NCBI RefSeq assembly: GCF_005048155.1
Contig: NZ_SUMB01000005.1
Location: forward strand, 248,001 to 312,000
Direction: 5' to 3'
Source: Streptomyces piniterrae
GTDB lineage: Bacteria > Actinomycetota > Actinomycetes > Streptomycetales > Streptomycetaceae
Length of the DNA: 64,000 nucleotides
In this document: piece after piece, positions 51,649-60,684 of the stretch
Numbering within the stretch: the stretch's first letter is position 1
Layout of the letters: each line of letters starts with the position of its first letter
Notes under the pieces: model-generated
Told to the model about the DNA's origin: nothing
The model's input: only the letters and a program-made list of their open reading frames with translations
Databases searched by the model: none
Translations under genes and position numbers: made by a program

Positions 51649-51730
51649 GGCCCTCGGGCCCACACCACCGGCTCGTCGTCTGCGGCGGCAGACTGCATCG
51701 GGTAACGCCGGAGCCGGAAACCCCATGAAC

Positions 51731-51774
51731 AGCCGGGTGGTCCTCTGTGGGGGAGGGCCACCCGGCTCCCTTTT
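51731..51774 (+). terminator. Rho-independent terminator
   Basis: AGCCGGGTGGTCC (51731-51743) pairs with GGGCCACCCGGCT (51755-51767), allowing one G-T pair, and is followed by CCCTTTT. This is the most classical terminator in the window; it ends the secreted repeat protein transcript and may also stop the convergent injection-system operon. Confidence 0.85.
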
Positions 51775-51872
51775 GCGCCTAAGCCGGCGCCGCTCTCGCG
51801 GAGGTGGTGACTCACGGTGGGGGTTGCTCAATTGATGGTTGCCGCCACCTAGCAGTCATTCCAACTGCCGAG

Positions 51873-52868
51873 TCAGCTCTGCGAGTTGGGCACCCGCAAG
51901 CGGTCCCAGCTCACCTTCCCCGGCACCCCGTCCGCGTCCTTGCCCTTGAATCCGAGCTTGTGCTGCCAGGCCGCGTACGACTTGCGGTCGGCCTCGGTCC
52001 ACTCCGGACCGGGGCCTTCTTTGTAGCGGCCGCAGCCCTCGGCGATCAGCCGCTCGCCCATCGCCTCGATCAGCGCACTGCGCGCCCCCGGGTGGAAGAA
52101 CCCGCCGCCGGGGAACGGCTCGTACGGCGGATGCCGCGGCTTCGGCGGCGGTGCCGGCGCCCGGCCACCGGCGTCCGAACCGGAGTCCGTACCCGTACCG
52201 GAACCCGACTCCGAACCCGATCCCGACCCCGGCTCAGAACCGGCCTCCGGCTCCGAACCCTCGCCGCCCGCCGCCGGCGTCGCCAGCCGCCGCTTGATCC
52301 GGTCTCGCAGGGAGCCCATCGTGAAGCCCCGCGGATCGACCTTTCCCGGCTGCCACTCCTTGTGGCCGATCACCGAGCGTTCGCTCCAGCCGTGCGCCCG
52401 GCAGATCGCCGCCGCGACCTTCTCGATCGCCAGCCGCTGCTCCTCCGGCCAGGGATCCCCGCCGTTGCCGAGGTTGATGCACTCGAAGCCGTAGAAGTGC
52501 CGGTTGCCGTCGGTGTCGGCGGCGTTGTCGGGCGGCAGCTCGGACTCGTCGATCACCGCCCGCAGGACGTCCCGGTCGCCGAGCCCGGCGTGGTTGGCGC
52601 GGCCGTTGCCGACGAGATGGATCTCGCCCTGCTTGTCGATCACACCGTGACACAGCGGGCCCGGCAGATCGGGGTGCCCGTCGTAGCACAGGTCCACGGA
52701 GTGGGCGGTGCCCTGGGTGACGGTGTGATGGATCATCACCCCGTGCACCGGCCCCCACGGCCCCTTGGAATTGCGGTGGTGCGTGCGCCAGTCGCGGACC
52801 TCGTGGACGACCAGGCCCTCGTCGTGTAACGCTTTCAGCAGCTTCGAGGCGGTCAGCGGAGTGGCCAT
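51873..52868 (-). CDS. N-acetylmuramoyl-L-alanine amidase (amidase_2) at the end of the eCIS operon
   Basis: 331 residues. Amidase_2 domain (about 35-190): zinc ligands in GVMIHHTVTQG, then GNGRANHAGLGDRDVLR, a Tyr in HFYGFECINLGNGG, and SVIGHKEWQPGKVDPRGF. A Gly/Ser/Glu-rich linker (about 200-240) leads to a C-terminal peptidoglycan-binding-like domain (PPYEPFPGGGFF ... WQHKLGFKGKDADGVPG). It cuts the bond between muramic acid and the stem peptide. No signal peptide is present, unlike a normal exported amidase. Its ATG shares a base with the DUF6519 stop (TGATG), tying it to the injection-system operon. Confidence 0.9.
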   Translation of the reverse strand: MATPLTASKLLKALHDEGLVVHEVRDWRTHHRNSKGPWGPVHGVMIHHTVTQGTAHSVDLCYDGHPDLPGPLCHGVIDKQGEIHLVGNGRANHAGLGDRDVLRAVIDESELPPDNAADTDGNRHFYGFECINLGNGGDPWPEEQRLAIEKVAAAICRAHGWSERSVIGHKEWQPGKVDPRGFTMGSLRDRIKRRLATPAAGGEGSEPEAGSEPGSGSGSESGSGTGTDSGSDAGGRAPAPPPKPRHPPYEPFPGGGFFHPGARSALIEAMGERLIAEGCGRYKEGPGPEWTEADRKSYAAWQHKLGFKGKDADGVPGKVSWDRLRVPNSQS

Positions 52869-54559
52869 CAGCCCGCACCTCCTTCGTCGACCGCCGCCTC
52901 GGCCGCCGCGCTCGTCTGCGACCTGCTCGGCGGAGCGGACGGTGCGGACGAGGACGCGGCGGTCGAAGACTCACCGGAACCGCCGGAACCGCCGAAACTT
53001 CCCGGCCCCTCGCCCGCCTCCTCCGCCCGCGCCTGCGCCTCGGCGGCCAGCGCCGCGTCGTCCGCCGCGGGGATGCCCGCCGCCAGGGGCCGGAACGCCA
53101 GCCGCAGATCCGGTACGGCCTGCTCGCCGTGCACCCACGCCAGCGGCGCGTAGTGCACCTCGATCCCGGCCGGGGACTGCAGCAGCGGACGCCGCGCCGT
53201 ATCCGTCGGCCACTCCACGGCACCGGTCGCGGTACGGGCCGGGATCAGCCAGAAGTCCCCGGTGCGGTAGGTGCCGCCGGCCTCGAAGTACACCTCGACG
53301 CCGTCCTCCAGCGGCAGCCAGCCGCCCTCCTCGACCCGCACCGCACCGTGGTGCAGCCGGCCCGCCTTCGCTCCTCGCATGGGGGCACCTCCCTGCTCGA
53401 GCGGAGCCGAGAGCTTGGGGGAAGGCCGGGCGCTGTTCTCGTGGTGGTCCCAGCGGCGCAGGAACGGATGCAGCTCGGGCCGCCGTCCGACGCCCGGCGC
53501 CGGCTCGTCCGAGAGCCGTACGCGCCGTCCCGGCAGGTCGAGCTCCTCCACCCGCAGCAGCGGCGCGGCCTCACCCCGGCTCGAAGTGGCGGTGTCCACG
53601 AACTCGACCCGGTCGCCGACGTTCAGATCGAGCTTGTCGTCGTTGCCGAGGGACGCCAACTCGACCCAGGTGCCGTCGAGTTCGTCGACCGGGAAGGTGA
53701 CCGAACCGTTTTCCCTGGACCATTTGAAGGTGGCGTCCCGCGCGGTGCCGGAGTCGTGCACCTCGACCCGGTAGAGCTGGTTCTCCGGCCCCCGGTAGCG
53801 GGCGTCCGGGGCGACCAGGCACGGGTCGTCGTCCGCGTGGTCCGGGCGCTCGCTGCGCGCGGCGAGACGGGAGGTGGCGCGCTGCTTGTCGGCCCACTCC
53901 GCGAACGCCTTGCGGAGGGTGTCGACCGGCGGGTTGTCGCCGTCCAGGCCGAGCGCGGTGCCGGGCAGCGGCAGCACCTGCCACACCACCTTGGTGCGCG
54001 CCGCGGTGTCCGGCAGCGCCGAGCCCAGCGCGACCTCGCGCAGCGCCGGGTCCTCGGCCGCGGTGACGCTCCGCTCCCACACCTTCAGATACGCCAGATA
54101 CGGGAACTGGCTGGGCAGCCGGTCGCCGGGCCGCTCCGGGTCCCGGAAGCCGTCGGGCTGGTCCCAGTACGTCCAGGTGGTGGGCGCGTTCGCCGACTCG
54201 CCGGTGTCGCCCGGCTCGCTCGCGTCCTCGCCGCCGTCGTGCCCGGCCGCGGGGACCGGTACGCCCGGCTGGGGGCGGGTGGCGTCGCACAGGATGCCGT
54301 CGACGTAGTAGCGGCCGCCGCCGATGACGAGGTCGTCCAGTTCGTGGGGCCCGCCCCGCAGGTCGATCTTGAAGCCGGTGGCGCCGCTCGGGCCGCCGTG
54401 CCGGCCGATGAGGTCGGCGGCGAGGGTACGGGCCTGGAACAGCTGGATCGCGGTCTGCTCGTTGGCGTCGGCGTCCAGTTGGACGCGGCCCTGCTGGGCG
54501 ACCACCGCGGAGTAGTGACGGTCCGGGCGGAAGGTGAGGCGCGAGAGATCAGCGTGCAT
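52868..54559 (-). CDS. DUF6519-type eCIS-associated protein
   Basis: 563 residues. The N terminus MHADLSRLTFRPDRHYSAVV, followed by QQGRVQLDADANEQ, is a highly conserved signature of a family found in actinobacterial contractile injection systems. Beta-rich throughout (RYYVDGILCDATRP; LYRVEVHDSGTARDATFKWSRENG; VGDRVEFVD), suggesting a structural baseplate or fibre part. The last 70 residues are Ser/Ala/Gly-rich. It lies 114 bases after the tail/beta-helix gene, with a tandem duplication in the gap, and is coupled to the amidase. The exact place in the particle is unknown. Confidence 0.83.
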   Translation of the reverse strand: MHADLSRLTFRPDRHYSAVVAQQGRVQLDADANEQTAIQLFQARTLAADLIGRHGGPSGATGFKIDLRGGPHELDDLVIGGGRYYVDGILCDATRPQPGVPVPAAGHDGGEDASEPGDTGESANAPTTWTYWDQPDGFRDPERPGDRLPSQFPYLAYLKVWERSVTAAEDPALREVALGSALPDTAARTKVVWQVLPLPGTALGLDGDNPPVDTLRKAFAEWADKQRATSRLAARSERPDHADDDPCLVAPDARYRGPENQLYRVEVHDSGTARDATFKWSRENGSVTFPVDELDGTWVELASLGNDDKLDLNVGDRVEFVDTATSSRGEAAPLLRVEELDLPGRRVRLSDEPAPGVGRRPELHPFLRRWDHHENSARPSPKLSAPLEQGGAPMRGAKAGRLHHGAVRVEEGGWLPLEDGVEVYFEAGGTYRTGDFWLIPARTATGAVEWPTDTARRPLLQSPAGIEVHYAPLAWVHGEQAVPDLRLAFRPLAAGIPAADDAALAAEAQARAEEAGEGPGSFGGSGGSGESSTAASSSAPSAPPSRSQTSAAAEAAVDEGGAG

Positions 54560-54637
54560 GGAAGGGGTCCCCCTCGTACGGGTTGCTTCAGAAGGTCAGG
54601 AGGTCGGAAGGCCGAACGGCGTGGGCGGTCGGCGGAT

Positions 54638-54685
54638 CGGGCAGGTGGTTCACGTCGCGAACGGGCAGGTGGTTCACGTCACGAA
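54638..54685. repeat. 24-bp tandem duplication spanning a stop codon
   Basis: Two head-to-tail copies (54638-54661, 54662-54685) of CGGGCAGGTGGTTCACGTC plus five bases, with one mismatch. The stop codon of the tail/beta-helix gene (54674-54676) lies in copy 2, as with the duplication at 4712. Confidence 0.88.
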
Positions 54686-56893
54686 CACGATTCCGGCATC
54701 GGTCCCCGCCGGGGTGTACTCGGCGAGCCGGGCCCGCAGGCTGTCCTCGCGCTGCGGCTGGTAGAGATCGTGGTACGCGCCCATCTCGGCGCCGTCCTCC
54801 GCGCCGCGCCTGATCTCCTCGGCACAGCTTGCCGCCAACTGCCCGTACCACGGCGACCCGTAGCGCTCGCCGCGCAGCAGGGGCCGCACCCGGGAGGGGT
54901 TCTCCGGGCCCGCCAGGTCCGGCTGGCAGCGGTAGCGGCGCGGGGTGCGCGACCCCGGCGGGACGTAGCTGAACCGCAGGCAGCCGATGCCGCGGCGGGC
55001 GACGTGCAGCCGCCCGGTGAAGATGCTGTTCTCGGCGATCCGCACGGCGTGGGTGTGCACCTCGCCGATGACGGTGGTGCGGTGGGCGTGCAGCACCGCG
55101 TGCGCATGGCGGCAGTCCGGTGCGGACAGGGCCGCCCGGTCGTGCCCGGTGGCGTCCAGGATGCTGTCCCGGAGGTGGATGGGCAGCGGATCGGTGCCCA
55201 CCTCGTCGCCGATGACCTCGATGGTGCCGAGGATGCAGCGGTCGATCTCGACGCAGGCGGTGGTCCGGTCCAGGACCAGGCTCGGCTCCTCGGGGGAGGC
55301 CGGATGGCACTCCGGCTCCAGGGACCAGCCCGGTACGAGGGTGCAGTGGCGCAGTGTCACCGCACCCATGGGGCCGGTGACGTTCAGGCCGCGCCCGGTG
55401 ACCAGCAGCCCGTCCAGCACGATCCGCGGCCGCTCGCCCTCGGCGCGCTCGCCGTCTCCCGAATCGCCTTCCCGCGCACGGATGTTGAGCGCGTCGGGCC
55501 GGTTGCTGTACCAGTCCAGCAGCCGGATGACGGGGCGGGTCCCCTCGGCGGCGCGCAGCTCCAGCCGGTCGCCGGGGTCCAGGTCGAAGTCCAGCTGCTC
55601 CTGGTAGGCGCCGCTGTGGGTGATCTCGATGATCCCGTCGGGGCCGCAGCGCCCGGCCCGCCGGTCGTGCCGCCACTCGCCGTACGCGTCCATGATCCGC
55701 TGGAAGGACTGGCCGGGCCCGACCCGGTAGACGGCGGCGTCCGGTGGAGTGCCGTGGTTCTCGCGGTCCCGGCGGTCCTCCCGCAGGTATTCACCGCCGC
55801 CCAGGTCGTCCCCGAACCCGTAGTGGTAGTCCACCCAGACACCCTGCCGCGGGGCGGAGCGCGATCCGAACGCCATCCGGCCCAGCTCCGGGTCGACGGC
55901 GACCTGCCCGCGCTTGGGCCGGTAGCGCCAGTCGCCGAGGTCGGCGACGACGATGTCGGACGGCGGGATCGGGGTGTCCTGGCCGTCCCGCCGGATGGTG
56001 AAGCTCTTGCCGGGACCGTAGTAGTCCGCGAGCCGGTCGTGCAGCTGGCGCCGCCGGATCGCGGCCGGCACGTTGTCGATGGCCGCGATGTGCGTCGCGG
56101 ACGGCTCCGGCTCGGGACGGGTCACCAGCGCCGTGTCATTGCCCAGGATCGAGAAGGTGTAGAGGTTGCGGGCCCGGTCGATGCAGTACGCGGGCGCCTG
56201 CGTCACCGAGTACGGCTTCAGCCGCCAGACGAAGAGGCCGACCCCGGCCGGGGTGTAACCCCCTTGTGTGCGGGAGGAGTTGAGGCTGCGTACGTCCACC
56301 GACCTGGCCACCGTGCCGAACGGTCCGCCGGCCAGGTCCAGCGCCGCGCCGTCCCGTACGTCCACCAGCCGCCCGCGGCCGGCCCGCCGTGCGTTGACCG
56401 CCTCCGTGCCCGACCCGTACAGCTTCACCGGCTGTTGGTGCGCGACCAGCCGGGAGAACTCCACCGCGCGGGCCGGCCAGCCCGCCACGTCCTGCGACAG
56501 TTCCTCCAGCAGTGCGAGGGTGCCCTTGCGCCGCCGGTTGGCGACGGTGGCCGCCACGTCGCGGCGCGGCGCCAGCGCCTCGGCGAGCCGTCTGCGGGAC
56601 GAGTCCGGCAGCCCGCCGTCCCGCAGCCCGGTGGCCAGCACCCGCTCGTAGCCGGGCAGCGGGCGGTAGCCCACCAGATCGCCGATATACGGCAGCACCC
56701 ACTCGGCGGCGCTCTCCACGAACCAGTCGTCGTACTGCTGCGCCACCCCGTCGCGTACGAGATCGACCTGCTCGGCGATCACGGCCAGCAGGGCGCGCAG
56801 GGGTTCACCGGCCGCGGGATCCTCGGAGTCCCGCAGCCGGAGCCACTGCGGCAGCAGCTCCGCGAGCCCGTCCGGCTCCCTGGTCGACGTCAT
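54674..56893 (-). CDS. eCIS tail protein: tail-I-like N terminus, beta-helix C terminus
   Basis: 739 residues. The N-terminal 160 residues (LAELLPQWLRLRDSEDPAAGEPLRAL ... GDLVGYRPLPGYERVL ... VANRRRKGTLALLEELSQD) resemble phage tail protein I of the baseplate. The middle (RPKRGQVAVDPELGRMAFG) is typical of these baseplate proteins. The C-terminal 330 residues (from about 380) form short beta-strand turns (IVLDGLLVTGRGLNVTGPMGAVTLRHCTLVPGW), as in a right-handed beta-helix. It starts 4 bases before the end of the baseplate J-like gene, so translation is coupled. It may link baseplate and outer fibres. Confidence 0.82.
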   Translation of the reverse strand: MTSTREPDGLAELLPQWLRLRDSEDPAAGEPLRALLAVIAEQVDLVRDGVAQQYDDWFVESAAEWVLPYIGDLVGYRPLPGYERVLATGLRDGGLPDSSRRRLAEALAPRRDVAATVANRRRKGTLALLEELSQDVAGWPARAVEFSRLVAHQQPVKLYGSGTEAVNARRAGRGRLVDVRDGAALDLAGGPFGTVARSVDVRSLNSSRTQGGYTPAGVGLFVWRLKPYSVTQAPAYCIDRARNLYTFSILGNDTALVTRPEPEPSATHIAAIDNVPAAIRRRQLHDRLADYYGPGKSFTIRRDGQDTPIPPSDIVVADLGDWRYRPKRGQVAVDPELGRMAFGSRSAPRQGVWVDYHYGFGDDLGGGEYLREDRRDRENHGTPPDAAVYRVGPGQSFQRIMDAYGEWRHDRRAGRCGPDGIIEITHSGAYQEQLDFDLDPGDRLELRAAEGTRPVIRLLDWYSNRPDALNIRAREGDSGDGERAEGERPRIVLDGLLVTGRGLNVTGPMGAVTLRHCTLVPGWSLEPECHPASPEEPSLVLDRTTACVEIDRCILGTIEVIGDEVGTDPLPIHLRDSILDATGHDRAALSAPDCRHAHAVLHAHRTTVIGEVHTHAVRIAENSIFTGRLHVARRGIGCLRFSYVPPGSRTPRRYRCQPDLAGPENPSRVRPLLRGERYGSPWYGQLAASCAEEIRRGAEDGAEMGAYHDLYQPQREDSLRARLAEYTPAGTDAGIVFVT

Positions 56894-59800
56894 CGGGTTA
56901 CCTCCGTGAGGATCAGGGTGTCCGCGACCTGCGGTGAGAACAGGGCGAGCTGGGCCGGCCGTATCCCGCGGAAGACGCGGACCGCGCGGCCCTTCGCCAG
57001 CGGGCGGGTGTCGGTGATGTCCGGGTTCAGGCGCAGCAGTTCGGCGAGGGAGATGCCGTGCCGGCCGGCGACGGCGGACAGGGTCTCGTCGGGCGCCGTC
57101 ACCTCGTGGATCCGCTCCTCGTAGGTGGCGAGCCGGGACGGCACCGAGGTGCGCGGAACGGAGGTGAACTCATCGGCCAGACCGGCGAGTTCGTCCGGGG
57201 TGACCGACGCCGGGATGCCGGTGAAGGCGTCCACGTCCACATAGTCGACGCCGGGCACCGACTGTGCGGCGGCCAGCACCTCCGACAGCTGCGCCGGCTG
57301 CCCCAACTCCCTTCCGTCGTAACCGAGTTCGGCCAGCAGTGCCTGCCGGACCCGCGGTTCGACCAGCGGCCAGGAGTGGTCCGGCGCCACCTTCACCCTC
57401 GCCGCGCACAGCAGCAGCACCGGCTCGCGGACGTCCACCCGCACCGGCAGCCTGGCATCCCCGTACTCGGCGAGCGAGGAGCGGAGCGCTCGCAGCACCT
57501 CGGCGTCCGGCGCGATCGGGATGTCGTCCACGCCCGCGACCGTCACATGCAGCACCTTCCGGCGCCCGTCGAAGAGTTCACGCGCCGAGGCCCGGCCGAT
57601 GCCGGCCCGGGAGCGGGCGAAGTCCTCGTAGTCCGCCAGGGACACCAGCCGGTCCAGCGCGGAGACGGCCAGCGGGATGGTGCGCCGGGTCAGCCGGGGG
57701 CCGTCGGCGTCCGCGCCGCCCGTCGCGGGCTGCGGATTGGTGACACCGGTGACGCCCAGCGGCCGGGTGACGGCCTGCGTGATCCGGTTCGCGGCGACGT
57801 TCGCCGCCCGGCCGGTGCCGAACCGGTAGCGGGCCCGTACGTTGTCGTGGCCGGTCGGCAGCCGGGCGCCGTGCACCCCGTCGCCGAAGGTCACCGTCGT
57901 ACGGCCGTGGTCTCCGGCCGTGCCGGTCACATACACCCGCTCGTGGGGGCCGCGCCCGGCCAGGCTGTCGACGGCGTGCCACCGCAGCCCGTCGACCCGT
58001 ATCTCCAACTCGGGAGTCGCGCCCAGCGGGTTGTCGTCCGGCAGCCAGGTCAGCGGCGACTGCCAGAGCGCGAACGTCTGGTTGACGCGCCCGGCGTCGC
58101 CGCTGCCGATCGCCTCGTCCCGGCTCTCGCCGTGCGAGGCGGGCACCACATTGCCCTGGATACGGACCGTGTCCCGCAGATAGCGATGGGTCAGACCGGC
58201 GGTCAGGGTGAGCCTGGTGTGGACGCGGTCGCCCGGCAGTTCGGGGTCCAGGACCTGGTCGACGCCGGCGATCACCGCCAGTTCCGTGCCGCGCACCCCG
58301 GCCGACCCGGGGATGTCGGTGCGCTCCCCGGACACCACGAGATACCGGCCGGGCCGCAACCCGTCGTACAGCTCGGCTAGTTCGATCCCGTTGCCGTGCA
58401 CGTCCTCGCCCACCGGGTCGTCCGCCTGCCGCAGAGCCTCGCCCGCGGCGTGCACCGTGGTGTCCCGGATCGCCGACAGCACCACGTCGTGCTCGTCCAG
58501 CCAGGGGTCGGCGAGGGTGAGCACGGTGCCGCGGCCGGTGATCCCGTACTGGGTGTGGACGGCGGTGCGGACGGCGGTGACGCGGGTGGTGACGAACGCG
58601 AGCTTCGGGTCGCCCGGGACGGCCTCGGGATCGTCTTTGGGGTCCTTGCCCTTGTGGGGCCGTTCGATGGCGACCCAGCTGCCGACGGTGATCCCGTCGT
58701 GCACCCCGTCCAGCGGCAGCGACAGCCGGTCGGCGGGCTTCGGCACGGTCGCGATGCCGATCTCCACGGCCGGCGGTTCGCCACCGGACGCCACCCGCGC
58801 CGTGATCTCGTACTCGCCGTGCCGGACCTGCTTGTGCTGCCCGGGGCCGAGGTCCCAGGCCAGCGGTGTGCCGTTGTCCACCGCGATATGGATCTTGCCG
58901 TCCTCGGCCGGCCGGGACACGAACAGCGTGCGGTCCGGCAGGCCGGACAGCAGCCGGGCGGTGACCCCCGGCTCCTGGGAGTCGGCCGGGCGACGGCCCA
59001 GCCAGCTCAGATCGTGGTCCTGGCCGGTACGGGTGTGCAGTTCGACCCGGCCGGGGCCGAGCGTGAACTGCACGTTCTCGACGGGCAGGTTCTCGCTCCG
59101 TTGGTCCGCGCTCCCGGTCTCCATGTGCTGGAACTCGGCCCGCACCGGAACCTTGCCCGCCGTGTCGAACACGATCCGCATGCTGGTCAGGGCGGCGCCG
59201 GTGAGCGGCCAGTCGGCCGTCCTGATCACCCGGCCGCGGTCGTCCTGCACGGGCTTGAGGGGCGCCATCGCACCGAAGGGCGTGGCGGTCGCCCGCATGG
59301 CCAGGACGGCGCGCAGGACGCCCGGGGCGGGCGCCTTGGGGGGTGGTGGGGTGGCCCGCCGCCAGGCCGGGTAGAGGCCGTCGGACAGCCGCGGGTCCAG
59401 CGCGGTCAGCAGCCGCGCGCCCAGGTCCGAACCCGTACCGAGGAGGTTTCCCTGGCCACCGGAACCGGCCGGCGGGCGGACGACGCGGGTGCGCAGGGCG
59501 GGGAGTACGGCGCCCAGGGCGCGCAGCGAGGCGGGGATCCGGGCCGCGTCAGAAGTGGGCTCACCCGGCCCGCCCGGAGAAGCCGCCGGCTCCTCGCCCG
59601 CCAGCTCACCGGCCCGCTCCGCCAGTTCGCCGACCACCGCCTCCAACTGCTCGAACCAGGCGGCGACCTCCTCGTACGGGCCCGCCAGCGCCTGCGCCTC
59701 CGCGAGCCGCTCATGCGGCCCGGCCAGCCGCCGTACGAACTGCTCCGGGCTCGCGATGCCGTCCAGGTCCTTGCGCAGCGGCGCCAGCACCTGGGCGTCG

Positions 59801-60684
59801 AAATCGGCGATGAACCTGCTGACGGGGTGGGGGTTCGGGGTCTCGGGAGTGGGCGGCCCGGGGTGGTCGGGATCGTCGGGGTCGCCGGGCTCCGCCGGCT
59901 CCGTGATCCACTCGCGCAGCTCCGCCACCAGTTCCTTCAGCGACGCCGGCGCGGCCTTCGGCAGCCCGAGCCCTGTGACGTCCTCGTCCCGGTCCAGCCG
60001 CACCTTCGCGACCGGCAGCAGCACCCGCTTCGCCCCGAAGTCGAAGAGCAGCCGGTCGCCGACGGCCAGCGCCGTATGCGTGCCCGCGACCAGCAGTTCG
60101 GGCCGCGTCCGCAGATCGTCCTCGGTGAGCTGGGCCGGCCGGCGGCGCCGTACCGCCAGCTCGTTCCACGCCCAGCGCGCCGTCAGATCCTCGTCCGTCT
60201 CGAAGGTCTGCGACTCCTCGTCGGTGGCGGCCGGGACGCTGTGGCTGCGCGCCCCGCGCGGGATCAGCACCGGCAGGTCCTCGGCACGCGGATCGCGGTC
60301 CAGGGTGTACGCGAGATGGGTGTCGGCGGCGACGCCGGGCCGCGGCCGGTGCCCGACCAGCCGCCCGAGCAGGGCCAGCGAGCGATGTTCGTTCGCCGTC
60401 CGCAGATATCCCTCGTCCGCGATCCGCTCGCTGTGGAACGTCAGCGCGTCACCCAGCACCGCCCAGGCGTCCAGCAGTCCGATCGCCGGATCGTCGGGGG
60501 TGCGGACCGTCAGGCCGCGCAGCGCCGGGTAGGCGGGCGAGGCGAGCCGGTCCAGCATCCCGGCGAGGAAGGTGCCGTAGTCGCCGACGCGGTAGTCGAG
60601 GGCGGTGCGGCCCGGCGGGTTGTAGAGGGCGTCGGGGGCGCGGCGCTCGTCGCTGCCGCCGCATCCGCATCCGCAGGCGCTCAT
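56890..60684 (-). CDS. eCIS baseplate J-like protein 2, with C-terminal LysM domain
   Basis: 1264 residues. Starts with a Cys/Gly cluster (MSACGCGCGG, five residues apart from metal-binding spacing) and the conserved YNPPGRTALDYRVGDYGTFLAGML. Baseplate J-like signatures include VTFGDGVHGARLPTG and the wedge-like region LAVSALDRLVSLADYEDFARSRAGIGRA. The C-terminal 50 residues (EVTAPDETLSAVAGRHGISLAELLRLNPDI) are a LysM peptidoglycan-binding motif. A Pro/Asp-rich linker lies near 270-290. It overlaps the next gene by 4 bases (ATGA) on each side, so all are produced in fixed ratio. Confidence 0.88.
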   Translation of the reverse strand: MSACGCGCGGSDERRAPDALYNPPGRTALDYRVGDYGTFLAGMLDRLASPAYPALRGLTVRTPDDPAIGLLDAWAVLGDALTFHSERIADEGYLRTANEHRSLALLGRLVGHRPRPGVAADTHLAYTLDRDPRAEDLPVLIPRGARSHSVPAATDEESQTFETDEDLTARWAWNELAVRRRRPAQLTEDDLRTRPELLVAGTHTALAVGDRLLFDFGAKRVLLPVAKVRLDRDEDVTGLGLPKAAPASLKELVAELREWITEPAEPGDPDDPDHPGPPTPETPNPHPVSRFIADFDAQVLAPLRKDLDGIASPEQFVRRLAGPHERLAEAQALAGPYEEVAAWFEQLEAVVGELAERAGELAGEEPAASPGGPGEPTSDAARIPASLRALGAVLPALRTRVVRPPAGSGGQGNLLGTGSDLGARLLTALDPRLSDGLYPAWRRATPPPPKAPAPGVLRAVLAMRATATPFGAMAPLKPVQDDRGRVIRTADWPLTGAALTSMRIVFDTAGKVPVRAEFQHMETGSADQRSENLPVENVQFTLGPGRVELHTRTGQDHDLSWLGRRPADSQEPGVTARLLSGLPDRTLFVSRPAEDGKIHIAVDNGTPLAWDLGPGQHKQVRHGEYEITARVASGGEPPAVEIGIATVPKPADRLSLPLDGVHDGITVGSWVAIERPHKGKDPKDDPEAVPGDPKLAFVTTRVTAVRTAVHTQYGITGRGTVLTLADPWLDEHDVVLSAIRDTTVHAAGEALRQADDPVGEDVHGNGIELAELYDGLRPGRYLVVSGERTDIPGSAGVRGTELAVIAGVDQVLDPELPGDRVHTRLTLTAGLTHRYLRDTVRIQGNVVPASHGESRDEAIGSGDAGRVNQTFALWQSPLTWLPDDNPLGATPELEIRVDGLRWHAVDSLAGRGPHERVYVTGTAGDHGRTTVTFGDGVHGARLPTGHDNVRARYRFGTGRAANVAANRITQAVTRPLGVTGVTNPQPATGGADADGPRLTRRTIPLAVSALDRLVSLADYEDFARSRAGIGRASARELFDGRRKVLHVTVAGVDDIPIAPDAEVLRALRSSLAEYGDARLPVRVDVREPVLLLCAARVKVAPDHSWPLVEPRVRQALLAELGYDGRELGQPAQLSEVLAAAQSVPGVDYVDVDAFTGIPASVTPDELAGLADEFTSVPRTSVPSRLATYEERIHEVTAPDETLSAVAGRHGISLAELLRLNPDITDTRPLAKGRAVRVFRGIRPAQLALFSPQVADTLILTEVTR

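Noticed and set aside
53129..57124. A 1331-codon open frame on plus across the eCIS genes
   Set aside because: It is the antisense shadow of DUF6519, tail and baseplate genes, full of Val/Arg/Gly/Ala as expected of reverse-frame reading in GC-rich DNA, and has no start signal or domain.
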